IMG/VR virus record: IMGVR_UViG_3300030098_001904
Coordinates: 1 to 26,230 of that record
Source: a virus
DNA: 26,230 nucleotides
Strand: one strand, 5' to 3'
Part shown: positions 21,893 through 26,230 of the stretch, in pieces
Position numbering within the stretch: position 1 is the stretch's first letter
How the letters are laid out: every line of letters begins with the position of its first letter
Program-made: the position numbers and the translations under genes
Notes under the pieces: model-generated
What the model was told of the DNA's origin: nothing
Database searches by the model: none
The model's input: only the letters and a program-made list of their open reading frames with translations

Positions 21893-22032
21893 TATTTTAG
21901 ACCTAATTTAAAACTTAAATATAATAAAAATATTATTAAAACTAATAAATTTAAATTATTACTGACAAGTTCATGATGAGCTAACGCAAGGGTTGGAAAA
22001 CAACAAAATGTAAATAACAATAAATATCGCAT
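21892..22032 (-). CDS. 46-aa small membrane protein
   Basis: This frame encodes MRYLLLFTFCCFPTLALAHH, a start resembling a signal sequence or membrane segment with LALA before two histidines, then ELVSNNLN and a second hydrophobic segment LLVLIIFLLYLSF, ending KLGLK. It has overlapping start and stop codons: TAATG with the 52-aa gene upstream and TAATG with the 63-aa gene downstream. The two segments and short length are holin-like or spanin-like, but the location in the head region, away from the endolysin, makes that uncertain. It could also be a membrane-linked assembly or superinfection-exclusion protein. Confidence 0.6.
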   Translation of the reverse strand: MRYLLLFTFCCFPTLALAHHELVSNNLNLLVLIIFLLYLSFKLGLK

Positions 22033-22190
22033 TACTTTACTCCTATAAATTTTTTACCTTTAATTTGTATGTCTTTAATTCCTTGAATGTCAGATTTTGC
22101 ACCGTTTTCACGATAAGGGCAACCACCATTTTTTAAACCTTGTGGGTTGGGTCCTCGTTTAGGCGGCACTGTTTTCGTTAACTTTTTCAT
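22032..22190 (-). CDS. 52-aa basic protein after the portal gene
   Basis: This frame encodes MKKLTKTVPPKRGPNPQGLK, then NGGCPYRENGAKSDIQGIKD, then IQIKGKKFIGVK. The proline/glycine-rich start KRGPNPQGL and the NGGCPYR motif are characteristic enough to suggest a conserved family, but I know no function. Its start shares TGATG with the portal stop and it has GGAGG within the portal gene's last codons, so it is well placed for translation. Its stop shares TAATG with the membrane gene. It may be a minor head or connector component. Confidence 0.65.
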   Translation of the reverse strand: MKKLTKTVPPKRGPNPQGLKNGGCPYRENGAKSDIQGIKDIQIKGKKFIGVK

Positions 22191-24583
22191 CACTTTCCTC
22201 CAGTGACTTTTTTAGCAGCTATGTCTAATTTAGCGTCGGCTACTCGAATACGCTCTTTAGCCTGTGCATTTGCATCATCACGCTCCATTTGTTCTAAATT
22301 CATACGCTCATAAAACTCAGTGGTTTTACGTTGTTCTTCTTGATTAAACTCCTCGCTACGACGTTGCATATCCATGGCTCGTAAATCAAGTTCTTGTTGT
22401 TTTAGTGCCACCAGTGGGTCTTTTGGCACCAAGCCCGACTCAGCTGTAACCAGCTCTTCGGTCAGCTCTTGAATACGATCAGCTACCATAGATTCTAAAA
22501 TTATCATGAACTGCTCTGGTCGCTCTTGTTGTAGAGCCAAAACATTGTCTGGGTTCTTTGAGTTGATCATTTCTAACACCTGAGCCCTTGCTTTCAAACT
22601 TATATGTTCACTGACATGAGCCTGTAACATAGCGTACACTGGTGGGTTAATCTGTACCATACGAGTACGCATAAAGGCTGTATGCGATAAAATGTGAGCA
22701 TCATGGTTTTGCGTAGCAAAAGCAGTTGGCATTTTACCTTGTAACGCTTCCATATTTTCAATAGCTGGGTCTTTCGGTGTTTTTTCTGGCTTTGGTTTTA
22801 AAATTGCATCAATATTTTTTGTGCCCAAAGCCTCATACACACGACGATACGCCTCGTGAATATTGTGCATTTTTGGATTACTAATCGCTATTTGAAGCTG
22901 AGTTTGAGCCAAAGTTACTCTTTGTGCCATTGAAAATATATTTGGGTCGGCAACTGGTATTACGTCTACCTCTGGTGAAAAGTCCATCACTTTTATAAGA
23001 CGATTACCGCCATATACTGCGTACGGATACATTGGTGGTAAATAAGTTGCAAAAACATTCGCCAATAACCTAAATTCTTGTCGCATCGCATAGTAACAAC
23101 GCTTATGTATCGCACTCATGACCCGTGAACCACGTTCCATGAGAGCAACTGTGGTGCCCACGTTACGATTTTGCGTGTCATTGCCCACTTGCATGTCGGC
23201 TATTGCTGCAAAACGCTGTCCAGCTTGGACTACGAACCCTAAAAGCTGAAATAATGTGCCAGATGGCTCTTTGAACGGTAAAATTTGAAATTGATCCTTA
23301 ATATTTCCTCCAGGAGCGTCCACATCTCTAAATTCACCAGGTTGAAATGGCTGATCATCGTCACGAATACGCAAACCACGACTTTTAAACCCAGCTGGTA
23401 GGTTGGAAAGCGTACCTGCATCTAATAATTGACGCAAAGCAGCGGTCGCTGTCTTGCCTAACCCACCAATCATGTGAATTAAGCCAAAACCATAAAAACC
23501 AAGACCAGGTAAAAACTTATAATGCACAAAATATTGTCTTTTAAGCTGTTTTTCATCCTTCATATCATAATTTCTGTAGATGGATAACACTTCCATGGAC
23601 CCCTCATCAATAGTTACGACAAACGGCACCTTAATATTTTTCTCCTCGTTGTCCATTTCGTACTCATCGAGGTCTAAATCAACGTGCATTTCTAAAATGT
23701 TGAACTGATAATCGGCTTCATCGCTACGACTCATGCCTTGTAATTCGTCGTACTTGTCTTGCACGTCGCTGTTGTCTTGTCTAGACGGCAAAATATCTAT
23801 ATCACGGTAAAAACCAGCTCTTTGTTTTTTCAAAATGTCGTTTTCTGACATTTTTAACACATGTGTAATACGTTCACAGTCGGTTAAATCAGTAGCATAG
23901 TACGGCACCACCAAATCTTCGGCAGGTACAAACTTACTGACTGCTCGTTCTACCATTTCATCGTAGTAAACTTTCTTGAAAGCACTACCAGCAAGTGGTA
24001 AATAAAATAACATTTGGTCAAACTCTGGCGTATACTCCTCCATTTTGTCCATAATCATGTAGTTCATGAATTCTTTGACTCGTTCCGCTTGTTTCTCCTT
24101 AGCTTCGTTTATTTCACCCACCACCTGGGTTCGCACTGGTCCATCGCTGGGTAGCAATTCTTTGTAGGCTTGACTTTGAAACTGAGTGACCGCTTCGGCT
24201 AACAATGGGTGCGTGACACTACTGGCTCCTTCAAAGGGTCGAGACTCGCTGTCGTATTTAAAACCGAGCAGATCTAAACCTGAAGTATATGACTTCTCCC
24301 AGTCTGAACGGCTCTCTTTGTCTTTTTTGTAATCGGCTATTAGTTCCATGGCTAATCTTTGTAAGACTCGCTCATCCATGGTTTCTGCTAAATTTTGATA
24401 AAAGTCGATGGCCGCACTTTGTTCTTCGGTCATCTCTGGTCCTTGATCCATGGGCATGGCATCAGGGTCTGCTTCTATCTCAACCTCAGGAGCCTCTACT
24501 TCTTGCATATTATCAGCTGTAACTTCGCCAACGTTTTTAGTGATAGCATCCTGTTCTTTAGGACTTAAAAATTTTTCTGCCAT
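22190..24583 (-). CDS. Portal protein (P22-like)
   Basis: This 797-aa protein has the size of a large P22-type portal. Residues 1-60 are acidic. The next region includes RQ/E-rich helices and RSDWEKSYTSGLDLLGFKYD (about 97-116), PFEGASSVTHPLLAEAVTQFQSQAYKELLP (about 119-148), which is the portal core motif, and AGSAFKKVYYDEMVERAVSKFVPAEDLVVPYYATDLTDCERI (about 198-240). The later part holds LLGFVVQAGQRFAAIADM (about 445-462) and NVGTTVALMERGSRVMSAIHKR, typical of the portal stem and wing. The last 100 residues are Glu/Gln/Arg-rich and helical, like a barrel extension. It forms the dodecameric ring for DNA entry. It follows terL by 12 bases. Confidence 0.9.
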   Translation of the reverse strand: MAEKFLSPKEQDAITKNVGEVTADNMQEVEAPEVEIEADPDAMPMDQGPEMTEEQSAAIDFYQNLAETMDERVLQRLAMELIADYKKDKESRSDWEKSYTSGLDLLGFKYDSESRPFEGASSVTHPLLAEAVTQFQSQAYKELLPSDGPVRTQVVGEINEAKEKQAERVKEFMNYMIMDKMEEYTPEFDQMLFYLPLAGSAFKKVYYDEMVERAVSKFVPAEDLVVPYYATDLTDCERITHVLKMSENDILKKQRAGFYRDIDILPSRQDNSDVQDKYDELQGMSRSDEADYQFNILEMHVDLDLDEYEMDNEEKNIKVPFVVTIDEGSMEVLSIYRNYDMKDEKQLKRQYFVHYKFLPGLGFYGFGLIHMIGGLGKTATAALRQLLDAGTLSNLPAGFKSRGLRIRDDDQPFQPGEFRDVDAPGGNIKDQFQILPFKEPSGTLFQLLGFVVQAGQRFAAIADMQVGNDTQNRNVGTTVALMERGSRVMSAIHKRCYYAMRQEFRLLANVFATYLPPMYPYAVYGGNRLIKVMDFSPEVDVIPVADPNIFSMAQRVTLAQTQLQIAISNPKMHNIHEAYRRVYEALGTKNIDAILKPKPEKTPKDPAIENMEALQGKMPTAFATQNHDAHILSHTAFMRTRMVQINPPVYAMLQAHVSEHISLKARAQVLEMINSKNPDNVLALQQERPEQFMIILESMVADRIQELTEELVTAESGLVPKDPLVALKQQELDLRAMDMQRRSEEFNQEEQRKTTEFYERMNLEQMERDDANAQAKERIRVADAKLDIAAKKVTGGK

Positions 24584-24595
24584 AATTTACATACC

Positions 24596-26071
24596 CTAGT
24601 AGTAATTATATTCTTTAAAGACTGGTTCTTCGTTATCTACATAGTCTGAGTATAACTCAACAAAGCTGCCTTGTCTGTATCGTAGTATTGCTTGTGTGGT
24701 GGAATCGACATAATCGTCATACGCTCCGTTTGGAAAAGCTGCACATTCATCAATCACATCTTCGGCAAACTTTTCTCCAGCTGGATACCACACCGCACCA
24801 CTTTCAAAAACTGGTGCACAGCTGTTCACTCTGGTATGTTTGTCATTTCCTCTGGTTGGCGTGAAGGGCACCACTGGAATACCCATACGTCTAAACTCTT
24901 GCGTGAGTGGTTCACCACTGGCTTTTTGTTCTACAATAATCGTTTCTGGTTCCCAATATTTATTTGCCTCTAATGCCACGGCTTTGAGTTCTGGAAAGTC
25001 AAACTTACCTTTAATGGCATCCAGTAAAATAATATTTGGTGCTCCACCTTCTTCTGGAAAAAATACACCCCAAGTCGTAATCGCAGAATAGTCCGCCGTC
25101 TCTTTTTTAGAAAACGCTGTATCATAACTTTGTATGACGTGCATTAGATTTGGTATACCGTTACCTTCCCAAGGTTGCCACCATTCTCGTTTTAAAATAG
25201 CACCCTCTTCTGAGGTAGGATTTTGCATGTATTGTGCTGACCAGTTACGAATTGGTATGGATGCTTTAATTTTTTCAAGTTCTTCTAGTTCCCAATACTC
25301 TGGCCACACTGGGTTTCCTGAGTCAAGAATTGCTGGAAATGATATTTGTTTCCACGTATCTGCTTTAGGTTCGGTTTGAGCTTTCAAAAGTCTGCCTGTT
25401 AAATCGTCCTCGGCCCAACGGGTCATAACTACTAGAATCGAGCCTCCAGGTTGCAAACGCTGTCTGGGTCCAGAAGTGTACCACTCATAAGCACGTTCCA
25501 TGGCACTATCGGACATAGAATCTTGTTCCGTGTGTGGGTCGTCGATAATTAATAAATCCGCACCACGACCCGTGATCGATGCTCCAACACCCGCCGCATA
25601 GTATTCGCCACCTTGATTAGTTTCCCACCTACCCTTAGCTTTGGAGTCCTCACGCAGTTTCACGTCACCGAAGATTTGTTTGTACTCTGGTGAGTCAATA
25701 ATGTTACGAACCTTAGCCCCGAACCTTGCTGCCAGTTCTGTGTTGTGCGACACCTGCATAATTTTTAATTTTGGATATTTGCCAATAATCCATGCGGGGT
25801 AGTAAACGGAAGCAAACTCTGATTTGGTATGTCTAGGGGGCATATTGATAATGAGCCTCCCTTTTCTTTGGTCAGCGATATCGGTAAATTCTTTGGCAAT
25901 AATTTGATGATGTCCCCAATCTTCTGGATTTTTGGCTTTTCTACAAACAAAATCGGGCCAGACTTCTTGCACAAAATATAAAAAATGATCCTGACAAAGT
26001 TTAATATGTTGAATCCAAAGCTTTTCAACTTCGAGCCTCATTTGTTCTGTGGTCATTAGTTCTGTCTTCAT
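24596..26071 (-). CDS. terL: Terminase large subunit
   Basis: This 491-aa protein has all parts of the packaging motor. The ATPase domain holds the Walker A-like MPPRHTKS (77-84), SHNTELA (108-114), Walker B LLIIDDP (173-179) with the catalytic acid, and the coupling motif VVMTRW (214-219). The nuclease domain shows acidic sites D317 (SYDTA), D327 (ADYSA), E381 (VEQKASG) and D452/D453/D456 (YDDYVDS), as in RNase H-type terminase nucleases. Its length is normal. The start ATG has GGAGG upstream and the preceding 159 bases hold no clear gene. No small terminase gene lies in the window upstream, which is unusual only in that it may be further away. Confidence 0.95.
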   Translation of the reverse strand: MKTELMTTEQMRLEVEKLWIQHIKLCQDHFLYFVQEVWPDFVCRKAKNPEDWGHHQIIAKEFTDIADQRKGRLIINMPPRHTKSEFASVYYPAWIIGKYPKLKIMQVSHNTELAARFGAKVRNIIDSPEYKQIFGDVKLREDSKAKGRWETNQGGEYYAAGVGASITGRGADLLIIDDPHTEQDSMSDSAMERAYEWYTSGPRQRLQPGGSILVVMTRWAEDDLTGRLLKAQTEPKADTWKQISFPAILDSGNPVWPEYWELEELEKIKASIPIRNWSAQYMQNPTSEEGAILKREWWQPWEGNGIPNLMHVIQSYDTAFSKKETADYSAITTWGVFFPEEGGAPNIILLDAIKGKFDFPELKAVALEANKYWEPETIIVEQKASGEPLTQEFRRMGIPVVPFTPTRGNDKHTRVNSCAPVFESGAVWYPAGEKFAEDVIDECAAFPNGAYDDYVDSTTQAILRYRQGSFVELYSDYVDNEEPVFKEYNYY

Positions 26072-26230
26072 GAGCCTCCATTATAGTGATTACTAGAATT
26101 TTTTCCACCATACTGCGTGTGAGCAACTTGGTTTTTATGTGTGTATACGAAGTTCTAAGCTTTTCGCGCCTTATAAAATATTTTTTATTTAAAAAGCAAT
26201 TAAGATTGTATATTGAGCCTTCTATAACAG
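26072..26230. other. Non-coding stretch upstream of terL
   Basis: This AT-rich stretch carries no supported gene on either strand. On the minus strand it has a promoter-like region at 26170-26199 and a good ribosome binding site for terL (GGAGG at 26078-26074). An open reading frame runs through it without a suitable start. It may hold an operon promoter for the packaging and head genes. Confidence 0.5.
26170..26199 (-). promoter_or_regulatory. Candidate sigma70-type promoter upstream of terL
   Basis: On the minus strand TTGCTT (26199-26194) and TATAAG (26175-26170) are 18 bases apart, close to the TTGACA/TATAAT pair, with the start expected about 90 bases before terL. The spacer is a run of A and T. 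In so AT-rich a region such matches are easily found, so this is a weak call. Confidence 0.35.

Noticed and set aside
26074-26086. TATAAT on the minus strand just before the terL start
   Set aside because: It lies immediately before the ribosome binding site, so a transcript from it would lack a leader containing that site.
26025-26228. Minus-strand open frame across the terL leader, overlapping the first part of terL
   Set aside because: It lacks a good ribosome binding site, its only ATG is close to terL, it overlaps terL by 47 bases in another frame, and the product resembles no protein I know. The open frame may be chance, though a gene continuing from beyond the edge cannot be excluded.
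1-26230. tRNA genes, CRISPR arrays, insertion sequences, integrase and attachment sites
   Set aside because: I looked for cloverleaf-like sequences, regularly spaced repeats, transposase or integrase motifs on both strands and saw none that I could support.

Overview
This window looks like about two thirds of the genome of a tailed, probably short-tailed (podovirus-type), double-stranded DNA phage. All 38 supported genes lie on the minus strand, packed with 1-17 base overlaps or gaps of a few bases, so the window is read from right to left. The DNA is AT-rich. The protein set (terminase, P22-type portal, gpT-like capsid protein, C1q-like and collar fibres, many small lysine-rich proteins) resembles uncultured marine phages. 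A marine alphaproteobacterial host is plausible, but that is inference. No tRNA, CRISPR, insertion sequence, integrase or replication gene was seen. Genes for replication, the small terminase subunit and the rest of the ejection proteins would lie outside the window.

Right end (26230-18212), packaging and head: terL, a portal protein, three tiny genes joined by start/stop overlaps (a 52-aa basic protein, a 46-aa membrane protein, a 63-aa helical protein), a GroES-like co-chaperonin, a scaffolding protein, a conserved 157-aa protein, a 193-aa head protein and the major capsid protein. A strong UUCG-loop terminator closes this block.

Middle (18211-12984): a 205-aa structural gene stands alone between two UUCG terminators and has an inverted repeat in its leader. 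Next to its terminator is a perfect 16-base palindrome identical in form to a chromosomal parS (ParB-binding) site, the most unusual feature here. Then come a 140-aa structural protein, a run of small very basic proteins, a lysis pair (one-segment membrane protein plus M15 peptidase endolysin) and the head-tail adaptors.

Left half (12984-3436), tail and fibres: a fibre cassette (145, 586, 248, 115, 172, 187, 87, 130, 233 and 191 aa) with repeated modules and two C1q-like domains, a collar-domain protein, a 721-aa protein that probably forms the tail nozzle, and four small tail-associated proteins.

Left end (3443-1): two glycosyltransferases (one GT-B-like, one GT-A-like), a 286-aa probable ejection protein, a GNAT-like protein, and the start of a further virion protein that runs off the window. 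The order is that of a late operon: package, build head, lyse, build connector, tail and fibres, decorate with sugar, and load ejection proteins.
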